Shown piece by piece: positions 1 to 10,096 of a stretch of DNA of 64,000 nucleotides; position 1 is the first letter of the stretch; each line of letters starts with the position of its first letter. The DNA is from Lactuca virosa. Lineage: Eukaryota > Streptophyta > Magnoliopsida > Asterales > Asteraceae. Under the pieces are notes generated by a model, which saw only the letters and a list, made by a program, of their open reading frames with translations, did not search any database and had not been told where the DNA came from. The position numbers and the translations under genes are program-made. The stretch lies in assembly GCA_928212115.1 (NCBI GenBank), contig CAKMRJ010005523.1:137429270-137493269 (forward strand), written 5' to 3'.

Positions 1-449
1 CCACCATGATGGATGTTGGGCCATTAGTGTTCATGATGTGCCACTTGTACATCATGATGCTCCACTATAGCAAAAGGTGCTCCATTATGTGTGTTGCTGA
101 CGCTCATGGCTTGTATGACATGGATGAATGTTCCAGAAGATGTTACATGGCGGATTGTGATTGGCTGACACCTTTCATGGGCCTATGGGCCAATGGGCTT
201 GGCCCATTAGGGGTTTAGGTATGATTTATCAACTATAAATAGGGATGCATGCTAGGTCATTTTGTATCTTGAATTATAGAGCGATAGGCGAATCTCTGTG
301 TAATTGTACTTGTAACCTCTATTTGAGAGCTCTAAAATAAAAGAATACTCCCTTCCTTCCCGTAGACGTAGGTCACCTTGACCGAACCACATAAATACCG
401 TGTCTTGTGTGCTTATAGTTTTGGTAGTTATCCGCTTTACTTACTAACA
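1..449 (+). mobile_element. Solo LTR of Copia-T family, 5'-truncated by window edge
   Basis: This is the right part of an LTR in plus orientation, ending in CTTACTAACA at 449. It matches 37735-38183, where the whole LTR is visible. It has a TATA box (234-242) and AATAAAAG near 336. The flank at 450-454 is ACCCA, the same five bases that precede the complete copy at 37050-37054. Internal Copia-T sequence on the minus strand follows directly, so this LTR is antisense to its host and sits inside the host's protease region. It has no partner LTR in the same orientation, hence the solo LTR call. Its left end lies outside the window. Confidence 0.82.
234..242 (+). promoter_or_regulatory. TATA box of antisense Copia-T solo LTR
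   Basis: TATAAATAG lies about 215 bp from the LTR end and is followed by an AATAAA-like signal about 100 bp downstream, the usual U3/R layout. The equivalent box in the second unit is at 37968-37976. Activity is not shown by sequence alone. Confidence 0.6.
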
Positions 450-1353
450 ACCCATCTTGACTATGTCATCCCACTCTTTGAAGGATTTGAACCAGTCACG
501 ATTATACGTCATGTGATAGGATGCTCCAAAATCCAAGACCCAAGCATCTGCAAAGCTAGATTTACTTACAGTCAATACATCACCATAGTACCCTTCATCA
601 TAACTTTCTCGAACAACAACAACAATTTTATTACTGCTTGATCTACTCTTGAACTTGTTCTTCATCTGTGGAAAATTTCGCTTTGATGTGCCCTTTTTCC
701 TTGCAATTATAACATTTGGCATTCGATGAACCTTTAGACTCTGACTTAGAACGTGATCTCCCTCTGTTTCCCCCTTTCCTCTCTTATGTCCTTCTTCTCC
801 CTGCGAACAACACGGAACAAGACACCTCCTCTCCAATTGAAACTTTTCTTTTCAGTTCCTTGGACATCTGAGATTCCTTCACATCATTCATAGTGATCAT
901 TGTCCTACCATAGAGCATGGTATCAATGAAATCCTCATGTGAGTTTGGAAGAGAACATAAGAGAATGAGCTTCTGATCTTCATCTTAAATCTTCACATCT
1001 ACCGCTTGTAGATCCAAGATGATGCAATTGAAGTTATCCAGATGATATTTCACTTGGGTACTTTCATACATTCTGAGAGTGTACAACCTTTGCTTCTGTT
1101 AAAACATGTTTCGTTAGAGAGTTGTTCTAGTACTTATCACAAAGTTTCTCCCAGAGCCCAGAAGCAGTTGTTTGATTCACTACTTCCCTCAGTACTTCAT
1201 TTGGCAAACTCAACAGAATGGCACTATGTGCCTTCATCAGAATGCCCACCTTTTTATCAATCGTCATGTCCTTTAGCAGTTTTGGCTCTGCTTCCAGTGT
1301 CGCTGCACATCCTTGTTGAACTAGAAGAGCCCTCATATTCACCATCCACAAAG
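450..1353 (-). pseudogene. Copia-T gag/protease pseudogene, unit A, distal part
   Basis: The minus-strand reading gives the C-terminal three quarters of a Copia gag. It shows residues of the gag core near 1140-1350, a degraded CCHC knuckle near 690-720, and a protease-type WVLD(F/S)GASYHMT stretch near 505-545. Reading ends at the antisense LTR (449). The gag start lies at 11191, beyond the 9.8-kb Gypsy-1 insertion. The piece is broken by frameshifts: overlapping short frames are needed between 444 and 1356. The parallel copy is at 38184-39139. Gag would package element RNA and protease would mature it, but this copy cannot encode either intact. Confidence 0.8.
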
Positions 1354-1502
1354 TGAAGTGAAAGACCCAAACTTTCATAAAAACTACATCATAATACTCC
1401 AAATCACTCCAAAACATGCTACATTCATATTCATAAAACAATATTTTACATTGATAGTTTAATTACATAGACTAGATACAAATCGACTATTAAGATTTTT
1501 AC

Positions 1503-1508
<6 letters not shown>

Positions 1509-1551
<43 letters not shown>
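1509..1551. repeat. (AT)n microsatellite in Gypsy-1 3' LTR
   Basis: An uninterrupted AT dinucleotide run of about 43 bp. The sister LTR has a longer, interrupted tract at 9171-9249, so the array changed length after insertion. Confidence 0.97.
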
Positions 1552-1552
<1 letters not shown>

Positions 1553-2402
1553 CATTACTTCCCAAGAAATTAAACATTAAATACAAAAGCTATAATATTA
1601 TCTATTCTACATCTTCTACCAGTACATGACTATACTGGATGCTTATCACCTGCAATAGATTAAACATTGAGAGGGATAAGCGGGTGACGCTTAGTGAGTT
1701 CAATAATAGTTACAATATAACGGTATGCCATATACATATCAATATGACAGAAGCAAAAAGGGACAAAGAACAACAAAGGCATATGTATATCTTATAACAG
1801 ACTTTCCATATCAACCAACAATCAATTTCAACTTGATATACATCAATAAAGTTTCAGCCCAAATGGCACAACAAATTTCAACTTGATATCAACCAACAAT
1901 CAATTTCAACTTGCTAGAATATTCAGGCTTTCAGCCCTACATAGCCCTATGCCAATACCAGAAGTTATACAAGTCATGCTCTACATGGCCAAAGTCACAA
2001 AGCCAATACTAGAAAATTATACGAGTCATGCTCTACATGGCCAAAGGCATAAATCCGATATAACACAGAAAAGTACATTGAATATATAACACATAACATA
2101 CAATTGTCCCTATATTGAACTCACCGTGAAATAACCGTAGGAATAAATGATAATTTGGGCAGCACTTCGGCTATAAATATGACTTTCTGTAATGAAAACG
2201 GGGATTTTAGTTGAAAACCGGGCCTTACTCGGGCAGAGTTTTGACTTGAAAATGTGATTTTCTCTGGAACTTTGGAGCGTCGGGACTTGCTTCGGGTGTC
2301 GGGGATGATATCAGGACTTTGGGGGGTTAAAAGTAGGTAAAAAGGAGCGTAAAGGGTGAAAGAGATTGAGAAATGGCAACCATAACCGGGCAATCTCGCA
2401 TG

Positions 2403-2412
2403 CCTTTTATAG
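2403..2412 (-). promoter_or_regulatory. TATA box, Gypsy-1 3' LTR
   Basis: On the minus strand this reads CTATAAAAGG. It lies just downstream of the GC-rich palindrome at 2430-2444. The same arrangement recurs in the 5' LTR at 10087-10096, where it would drive element transcription. Confidence 0.6.
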
Positions 2413-3439
2413 CTGGCCAAAGCCTCGGAGTACGCTGGGCGTACGCGGCGTGGCAGCTGCTCGGTTCCCGGGTCTCATACGTGTCATCAACTGTGATAGA
2501 TGGCATCTGCGCGAAGAGAGGGGCGACGTGGCTAATCTGAGGCCCTGCATGCGAACGCTGGGCTTAAGCTTCTACGCGGGGCGTTCTCCATCGGATAAGT
2601 CTCGAATTTTCATTTATTTTTATTTATAAACTTCAAAAATTCATATCTTTCGCATACGAGCTCCGTTTTTGACGTTCTTTATATCCACGCGTAGATGAAA
2701 TTATTTTCTACAACCTTTGTTTCGACTCCGTCGGCTAATTTTCATTTCATTTTTTAATATTATATTTTTAATGGGCCGGGGACAGGAAAAGTCCGTTAAA
2801 AATTCATAACTTCTTCATTCGATGTCCGTTTTCGTCTGTCTTTTTACCGTTGTACTACTATTGATGAGACCTTCGATTCTCGTTTAGGTTGCGTGGGCTA
2901 AAAATGAATCGATCTTTATTTCGAGTTTTTAGCTGTCTACTACTGTTCCGAAACTTAGAAAAATCATAACTTCCTCATACGAAGTCATGTATATAGACGT
3001 TCTTTTTATAAAAATTATCGGTTTAACGAATACTACGAATTTCGTTTAGATCACTAAAGCTAAAAAGTAGTTTTTCGAAAACTCACTTTTTACGTCATAC
3101 GGCGTCGTGCCGGTTCTGTCGTGAAACTTCAATAAGTCATAACTTTTTCGTTATAACTCGGATTTCGATGAGGTTTTCGCCTAAATGTTTCTAACGAGAT
3201 TATTTACAACTTTCAATAATAAAATTTTACTTATTTTCAACTTTTATATTTTCGTTAAATTTCAATATTTGACTTTTGTTCGGAATCTCATAAGACTTCC
3301 AAAACATTCTGAATGATTCTAGACATAGTTTTACTTCAATTCAAGTAAAAACTATCTCTTAGAACTCAATACTCAAATTCATATAATATTTCATAATATT
3401 ATTCATTATAAAACACGATAATTGAACGTGTATGTTACA

Positions 3440-3460
3440 AATACCTCCTCCTTTTTGAGG
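3440..3460 (-). other. Polypurine tract of Gypsy-1
   Basis: On the minus strand the purine-rich AAAAAGGAGGAGGTATT sits directly against the 3' LTR, the expected site for plus-strand priming. Confidence 0.85.
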
Positions 3461-3484
3461 ATTTCGTCCCCGAAATTACAGCGA

Positions 3485-3901
3485 TTAAAACAAATGGGGA
3501 TATTTTGCTCTTATCTCATTTTTATTTTCCCAAGTATAATTTGGGCCTCTATGGTGTTTCCACTTGAAAAGCAGCAACTTCACTTCTTTATTACGTAGAT
3601 TAGTCGTTCGTTTGTTTACGATCTCTTCAGGCTCTTCTACATATGTTAACTTATTATCCAGTTTCACCTCGGATAACGGAACCGCTTCATCATATATGCT
3701 TAAACATTTACACAGATAACTCACATGAAACACATCATGAATACCTGCCAAATCTTCCGGTAATTCCAAGCGGTATGCTTGTTTACCAATTCTCTGGATG
3801 ATTTTGAAAGGACCAACAAATCTAGGACTTAGTTTTCCTTTCTTCCCAAATCTCATAATGCCTTTCCATGGGGACACCTTCAGCATTACGAAATCACTCA
3901 C
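3485..3901 (-). pseudogene. Gypsy-1 integrase C-terminus with chromodomain-like tail
   Basis: The readable segment of 138 codons starts in MLKVSPWKG...RFGKKGKLSPRFVGPF, the conserved integrase C-terminal (GPY/F) module. It continues through FHVSYL and the acidic linker EVKLDNKLTYVEEPEEI. It ends WKHHRGPNYTWENK...YPHLF, typical of chromovirus CHD tails that direct integration to chromatin. It belongs to the same polyprotein as 3953-4690. About 50 bp with a stop between the two segments marks decay. It ends 45 bp before the LTR. Confidence 0.85.
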
Positions 3902-3952
3902 CTGGAATTCTATGTGTCGTCTCCTCTTTTCTGCATAGGACTTCTATCGATC

Positions 3953-4690
3953 CTAGGCCGCTTTCATTATTTCTCGTACAATTTGAATCTTTTTAGTGGT
4001 GTCTTGAATCATTTCAGGGCCTCCAAGGATTTTTTGTCCTACATCACGCCAACATAATGGAGTACGACATTTACGACCATATAATGCTTCATATGGTGGT
4101 ATTTTGATCGAAGTGTGGTAATTGTTATTATATGAAAATTCAACAAGAGGTAAATATTTATCCCATTTACCACCGAACTCTAAGACGCATGCACGAAGCA
4201 TATCTTCTACTATTTGGATTGTTCTCTCCATCTGACTATCTATCTGGGGATGATAAGTTGTGCTGAGAGCAATCCGAGATCCCAATTCACGTTGCATACT
4301 AGCCCAAAAATGAGAAGTGAAGAGAGTATCACGATCACAAATAATCTTTAGTGTCACGCCATGTCTTGTAATAATTTCATCTAAGTATACTTGTGTATAT
4401 TTCTTCATTGGGGCTGTTTCACGCATGGCAAGGAAATATGCACTCTTAGTTAGTCGGTCGACAATTACCCATATGTTATCATTCTGTCTCGCAGTCTTCG
4501 GCAATTTGGTAATCAAATCCATGGACAGTTCCTCCCATTTCCACATAGGGACATTAATACCTTCTGGACTACCATATGGCTTTTGGTGTTCCGCTTTGAC
4601 TTGTAAACATACTAAGCATTCTTGTACATATCTTCCAATGTCTCTCTTAAATCCAGGCCACCAATAATCAGATCGTACATCATAGTACAT
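3953..4690 (-). pseudogene. Gypsy-1 integrase zinc finger end and catalytic core
   Basis: This is a 245-codon segment of Ty3-type integrase. It begins MYYDVRSDYWWPGFKRDI and then has the CLVC half of the HHCC zinc finger. The catalytic core follows: SMDLITKLPKT (first Asp), VDRLTKSAYF, CDRDTLFTSHF (second Asp) and DSQMERTIQ (Glu). SYNNNYHTSIKIPPYEALYGRKCRTPLCW ends the core. The histidine half of the finger is across the solo LTR, near 5520-5560, so the gene is disrupted. It would have joined element cDNA to the genome. Confidence 0.88.
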
Positions 4691-4712
4691 TTTACTTGTA
4701 CCAGGATGTATT

Positions 4713-5511
4713 TGTTGGATTAGTGTCTAAGTCCATAACTATTTTGGTATGTACTTGACCCGATGGTGCATGGTCCTTTTGGGTTGCCTTCACCAAAGCA
4801 ACTTGATAGGATGAATTATGGAGTGAAAGGATTAAATATGATTTATTAATATATTATGAGAATAATATATTAAAGGAGAAATCATATTGTTTAATTTATA
4901 TTAGTCAAGAATTAATAAGAATTAAGTTTGTGGCTAAAAGAGATTAATTAAACTTAAGGGACTAGAATTGTAATTATAAGATAATTGCAATTGGGCTATG
5001 GATTACCTTATAATATAAGGTTGGACGAATTCTATGGGGAAACCCATTAGAAATCGTCCAAGGCTTATTAAAAAGGGGTTCATGGGTTGCTTAGGGCCTA
5101 AGCATCCAAATTAGGGTTTCCTTGTTAGATAACCCTAATAGCCTCACTATTTAAAGATCCCTTAAGCCCCAAAAACGTGGTGAATTGGTTCTCTAGGGTT
5201 TCCACACGTTTTGGGCAGCCTCCTTCTTTTCTCCTCTTCATCCTCTTGCTCTTGGTGTTTGTGAACCATTAGAGGAGTGACATTTGTGACTCTAAGCTTT
5301 CTAAAGTCAATACAAGAAGGATTTGAGATTGTTATTACTACATAACAATCAAGGTATGATCTAAACCCTAATTCATATGTTATATTGATTATCATATACT
5401 AGATCTAGGGTTTGAAGTCTTGGATGAATTGCATGTACAATAGAGAAACCTAGATCCAAGCATTAGGGTTTGTATGAGCACATATGATGTTCTTATAGCT
5501 AAAACCCATCA
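4713..5511 (+). mobile_element. Solo Copia LTR inserted in Gypsy-1 integrase
   Basis: This 799-bp sequence runs TGTTGG...CATCA with a perfect 5-bp duplication GTATT at 4708-4712 and 5512-5516. Its first 60 bp resemble the Copia-2 LTR read on the minus strand (TGTTGGATTA, then GTCTAAGTCCATAACTA), so it is a diverged member of that family in plus orientation. A TATA-like CTATTTAAAG lies near 5149-5158. No internal domain or second LTR is present, so it was probably left by LTR-LTR recombination. Integrase homology resumes on both sides. Confidence 0.93.
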
Positions 5512-5516
5512 GTATT

Positions 5517-5752
5517 GACAACTTGGACTTATGGGCTTCATCTAAAATCTTCTGTCTTAATCCACCAATCTTTGGAATCCATAGTTGATTCTTGAACACC
5601 TTCAATCCTCGTGGATCATCAAGTAAAACATCAGCATAATGTAACATCCCTTCATTCTTCATATTTTCTGGCTTTAAGGCCTCTACTTTCCATTTCTCTA
5701 GTTCATCAAGAATAGTAAATTTTACGGTAGTGTGGGTAATAGTATAACACAC
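5517..5752 (-). pseudogene. Gypsy-1 integrase N-terminus and RNase H spacer
   Basis: The minus-strand reading gives the linker after RNase H, then the segment DPRGLKVFKNQLWIPKIGGLRQKILDEAHKSK. This is the start of the H2C2 integrase finger that continues at 4712 beyond the solo LTR. A frameshift near 5755-5775 separates it from the RNase H frame. Confidence 0.8.
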
Positions 5753-5774
5753 ACTATTATGATAAACCTTTCTG

Positions 5775-6398
5775 CTAAGTGCATCGGCAAACTACATTGG
5801 CCTTTCTAGGATGATATAGGATTTCACAGTCATCGTCTTTGATCAGCTCCATGGCTCGCTGTTGTCTCATATTCAAAGTTTGCTGACTGAATATATACTT
5901 GAGACTTTTGTGGTCGGTAAACAATTGGCATTTTGTACCAAAAAGATAATGTCTCCAAAGTTTTAGGGCAAATACTACTGCAGCGAGTTCGAGGTCATGG
6001 ATGGGATAATTCTTTTCATACTCTTTTAGTTGTCTTGAGGCATAGGCTATCACTTTATCGCGTTGCATCAACACATAACCGAGTCCCAATCTTGAAGCGT
6101 CGCTATACACAGAAAAATCATTATCACCTTCTGGAAGTGATAAGATCGGAGCATGAGTCAAAAGATCTTTTAGAGTTGAGAAAGCTTTTTCTTGGGCTTC
6201 ACCCCATTCGAACTTTACTTCCTTTCGTGTACGACTCATGAGAGGTACAGCTATACATGAAAAATCTTTAATGAATCTCCGGTAATATCCCACGAGACCC
6301 AAGAAACTGCGAATTTCGGAAGCATTACGAGGTGCTTCCCAATTTTGAATGGCTTTGATTTTGGTAGGATCTACGGATATACCGTCACCAGAAATCAC
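5775..6398 (-). pseudogene. Gypsy-1 RT connection and RNase H
   Basis: The segment reads SFLGLVGYYRRFIKDFS (RT thumb and connection). It continues through SVYSDASRLGLGYVLMQ (RNase H catalytic Asp), HDLELAAVVFALKLWRHYL (Glu) and FTDHKSLKYIF (Asp). It ends near HPRKANVV. The expected ADALSRK follows in another frame at about 5760-5775, so there is a frameshift at the end of RNase H. RNase H would degrade the RNA template during cDNA synthesis. Confidence 0.88.
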
Positions 6399-6476
6399 AT
6401 GACCGAGAAATTAAACTTGGCGAAACCAAAATTCACACTTCGAGAATTTAACATATAGTTTCTCTTTTCGAAGAAG

Positions 6477-7019
6477 TTATAATATTTCACGAATATGAAT
6501 GGCGTGATCAGATTCAGACTTGGAATAGATTAGAATGTCATGAATGAATACGATGATAGATTTATCGAGCATCGAATGACATACGCGATTCATCATATCC
6601 ATGAATACAGTAGGAGCATTTGTCAGACCGAACGGCATGACAAGGAATTCATAATGCCCATATCGAGTACGAAAAGCAGTCTTCGGTACATCCTGCTCGT
6701 GTACTTTCAACTGATGATAGCCAGATCTCAAATCAATCTTCGAGAAATAGCTAACACCCTGAAGTTGATCGAACAAATCATCAATGCGAGGTAGTGGGTA
6801 CTTGTTCTTGATAGTTACCTTACTTAGCTCACGGTAATCAATACACATTCGCATTGAACCGTCTTTCTTCTTGACAAACAACACTGGAGTACCCCAAGGA
6901 GAGGTACTCGGTCGAATAAAGCCTTTGTCAAGTACTTCCTGCAGTTGGATCATCATTTCCTTCATCTCAGCTGGCGCAAGACGATAAGGAGTCTTTGCAA
7001 TCGGAGCAGCACCAGGCAC
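6477..7019 (-). pseudogene. Gypsy-1 reverse transcriptase, catalytic residue lost
   Basis: The 180-codon RT palm and fingers show YRLAPAEMKEM, GFIRPSTSPWGTPVLFVKKKDGS, CIDYRELS, FSKIDLRSGYHQ and MPFGLTNAP. The active-site motif is FIHDILIYS instead of FIDDILIYS, so the first Asp of the YxDD box is His. A TAA follows REIL, where the reading should continue into LLRKEKLY. Both changes argue that this copy cannot make active RT. Confidence 0.88.
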
Positions 7020-7256
7020 AAGGTCAATTCGGAATTCTACTTGCCTGTCTGGAGGAAGTCAATGCAAATCATCAGGGAAAACATTAGGATATTCATTAAC
7101 AACGGGAACATCATTTACAGTTCTCTTCTCATCTTTTGAGATATCAACTGTGTAGACCATATAAATAGAACATCCCTTCTATATGAATTTACAAGCTTTG
7201 AGGATAGAGATTATTTTTAAAATTCTTTGTTTACCGTAGACATAAATATGATTCTC

Positions 7257-7566
7257 TCATTCAATAGGAATGTGTACTATCTTTTCATAGCACAAGAGTT
7301 CTGCATGGTTCTTTGACAACCAATCCATGCCGAGAATAATATCAAAGTTGGGCAAGGAGATATGAATCAAGTTAGCAAGAAAACTATAGCTTTCAATTTC
7401 TATGATACAATCCCTATAGACTTTATCAGCAAGTAATGATATACTTCCCGCAGTATCTACATGAAATGGTTGCGTGAGTTCATAGCAAGCAATTTGAAAG
7501 GAATGCGCAAATTCATGAGACACCAAAGAATCTGAGGCACCAGAATCGAATAAGATGTGAGCAGGT
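7257..7566 (-). pseudogene. Gypsy-1 aspartic protease
   Basis: A retropepsin-like domain. The active-site stretch AHILFDSGASDSLVSHEF spans about 7510-7565, and LPNFDIILGMDWLSKNHAELLC forms the C-terminal part. A stop and frame change near 7567 separate it from the zinc knuckles. The region 7020-7256, between protease and RT, is poorly readable and has a frame change. Confidence 0.82.
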
Positions 7567-8822
7567 CTAGAGTGTACCCGTCACAACATTCGGGTCCCCG
7601 CGTGCCTCCTCTGTGGTAATCTGGAATGCACGGCCCTTAACTTTTGGCACCTCCTCCTTTTTAGTTGGAGTATCCTTTAGTTGTTGAACATGAGCTTGAC
7701 TTTTTGCTGGTTGTTGAACAGAAGCTTGACTTCCCGTCACTTGGCTAGTAAGAGTAGGACATAAACGCTTCCTGTGGCCAATAACACCACAAGCAAAGCA
7801 TGTAACACTCTTCATCGGGAAAACGGGTTTTATGTGGCCCATTTCTCCACATCCGTAACAGATCACCGATTCTTTTTCTGTTCTGCATTGGCCCTGATGG
7901 TTCTTCCACATTTTTGACACGATGGTGACTGAAGAGAAAAAGATTGTGACCTACCGCGACCACGAGAGGTATTATGAGATTGCACTTGTTTACCAGGATC
8001 AGTTCGATTAGATTGAGCTGGTGGAATAGAGGAAACAGGAACAGTTCGATCGACACGTGGATGCTTCGGGACAGAAAAAGTAGCACCACGTATTTCTAAG
8101 TCATGCTCGCGCTTTCGGGCATACTCAACAACTTTATGAAATGATAGAACATCCCGATTGCTCACGAAATCGTGGATTTCATATCGTAATCCTTCCAAGA
8201 ATAACTGAATTTTCTCGTCTTCAGTTGGAATATACTTTGCAGCAAACCGTGCTTTTTGATTGAACTGAGTTTCATACTCATTCACATTCATTCCTCCTTG
8301 TTTAAGTTCGAGGATTTCTTTCTCTAATCTCCTCCTCATGTCTAGAGGACAATACTTCCCTAGAAAACGAGTTTTGAACATTTCCCAGGATAAATTCTCA
8401 TGGTCATACTCGTTAAGAGCTTCATATGTTGCCTCCCACCAGACCAAGGCTTCTCCGATGAGCATTGTAGAAGCATAATTAGCCTTGTCTTCATTATCCA
8501 CATGAGAGATACAAAATACTTTCTATGTGTTCTGAATCCAAGTTAGAACAACTATTGGATTAAGGACACCATAAAACTCTGTAGCACCACTACTCTTGAA
8601 AGTCTTGAATGAGGGACGTCTCGACTCTCCTTTTGAAGATTCTCCGGTGACTTTCTCTTTTCCTTTATCACCATTCTTTTTGTGTTCTTCGAGAGTCTGC
8701 CGAATAACACCAGTAAGTTTACCCAAGAGTCGTTCCTCACAAGGGGATGCTGGAGTATTTACTTCCTCAGGACGAGGATCTCCACCCACTTCTGGTGTAT
8801 GGCTACCCACCGGCTCAGCCAT
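7567..8822 (-). pseudogene. Gypsy-1 gag with zinc knuckles
   Basis: The likely start is the ATG at 8822 (MAEPVGSHTPE). The gag core (MLIGEALVWWEATYEA, FKTRFLGKYCP, LKQGGMNVNEYETQF, LRYEIHDFV) spans about 8150-8500. After a basic linker come zinc knuckles: CQKCG...HQGQC (broken by a frameshift near 7890-7920), CYGCGEMGHIKPVF (last Cys lost) and CFACGVIGHRKRLC (intact). An in-frame TAG at 8523-8525 replaces what is probably CAG and would cut the protein after about 100 residues. Gag would form the particle and bind element RNA. Confidence 0.87.
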
Positions 8823-9005
8823 TCTTCTGAAAATTAGGAGCGACATAATATTTTAGAATATTAGGATTTTATATTACCTAATACTTTACTTAATTCTTCC
8901 CTATAGTTTGTATCCATATACTTATAATGAATCTGTTCATATATTGAACTTCCGACGGTTTAAGTCTAAATACCAATCTGTGGTATTTAGTTCACTTAAA
9001 CTACT

Positions 9006-9017
9006 GCTCTGATACCA
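9006..9017 (-). other. Primer-binding site of Gypsy-1 (tRNA-iMet)
   Basis: The minus strand reads TGGTATCAGAGC, complementary to the 3' end of plant initiator Met tRNA. It lies 4 nt inside the 5' LTR boundary at 9022. Confidence 0.92.
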
Positions 9018-9165
9018 TGATTGAAAGACCCAAACTTTCATAAAAACTACATCATAATACTCCAAATCACTCCAAAACATGCTACATGCATATTTATAAA
9101 ACAATATTTTACAGTGATAGTTTAATTACATAGACTAGATACAAACCGAATATTAAGCTTTTTAC

Positions 9166-9170
<5 letters not shown>

Positions 9171-9219
<49 letters not shown>

Positions 9220-9249
9220 ATATATATATTATATATATATATATATATT
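9171..9249. repeat. (AT)n microsatellite in Gypsy-1 5' LTR
   Basis: About 79 bp of AT repeats with TT and AA interruptions, compared with about 43 bp in the sister LTR (1509-1551). Confidence 0.95.
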
Positions 9250-10086
9250 ACATAACTTCCCAGGAAATTAAACACTAAATACAAAAGCTATAATATTATC
9301 TATTCTACATCTTCTACCAGTACATGACTATACTGGATGCTTATCACCTGCAATAGATTAAACATTGAGAGGGATAAGCGGGTGACGCTTAGTGAGTTCA
9401 ATAACAATTACAATATAACGCTATGTCATATACATATCAATATGACAGAAGCAAAGAGGGACAAAGAACAACAAAGGCATATTTGTATCTTATAACAGAC
9501 TTTCAATATCAACCAACAATCAATTTCAACTTGATATACATCAATAAAGCTTCAGCCCAAATGGCATAGAAAATACAAATTTCGGATTATCATTTTGCTA
9601 GAATATTCAGGCTTTCAGCCCTACATAGCCCTATGCCAATACCAGAAGTTATACGAGTCATGCTCTACATGGCCAAAGGCACAAAGCCAATACCAGAAAA
9701 TAATACGAGTCATGCTCTACATGGCCAAAGGAATAAATCTGATATAACACAGAAAAGTACATTGAATATGTAACATATAACATACAATTGTTCCTATATT
9801 GAACTCACCCTGAAATAACCGAAGGAATAAATGATAATTTGGGCAGCACTTCGGCTCTAAATATGACTTTCTGTAATGAAACCGGGGATTTTAGTTGAAA
9901 ATTGGGCCTTACTCGGGCAGAGTTTCGACTTGAAAATGTGATTTTCTCGGGAACTTCGGAGCGTTGAGACTTGCTTTGGGTGTCGGGGATAATATCGGGA
10001 CTTCGAGGGGTTAAAAGTAGATAAAAAGGAGAGTAAAGGGTGAAAGAGATTGAAAAATGGCAACCATAACCAGCCAATCTCGCATG

Positions 10087-10096
10087 CCTTTTATAG
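10087..10096 (-). promoter_or_regulatory. TATA box, Gypsy-1 5' LTR
   Basis: CTATAAAAGG on the minus strand lies 17 bp downstream of the duplicated GTACGC palindromes. This is the likely core promoter of Gypsy-1. Confidence 0.62.

Larger units (their letters stand above)
1359..3439 (-). repeat. Gypsy-1 3' LTR
   Basis: This LTR of 2081 bp runs TG...CA and matches 9022-11139. Read on the minus strand it begins TGTAACATACACG at 3439. The U3 carries four degenerate units anchored near 3137, 2964, 2804 and 2641. Then comes one GTACGC-TGG-GCGTAC palindrome (2430-2444) and the TATA box CTATAAAAGG (2412-2403). An (AT)n tract lies near the other end. The PPT abuts at 3440. Confidence 0.95.

Noticed and set aside
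9006..9017. tRNA-like segments at the element boundaries
   Set aside because: They are 11-13 nt primer-binding sites complementary to tRNA-iMet. No cloverleaf surrounds any of them, so they are not tRNA genes.
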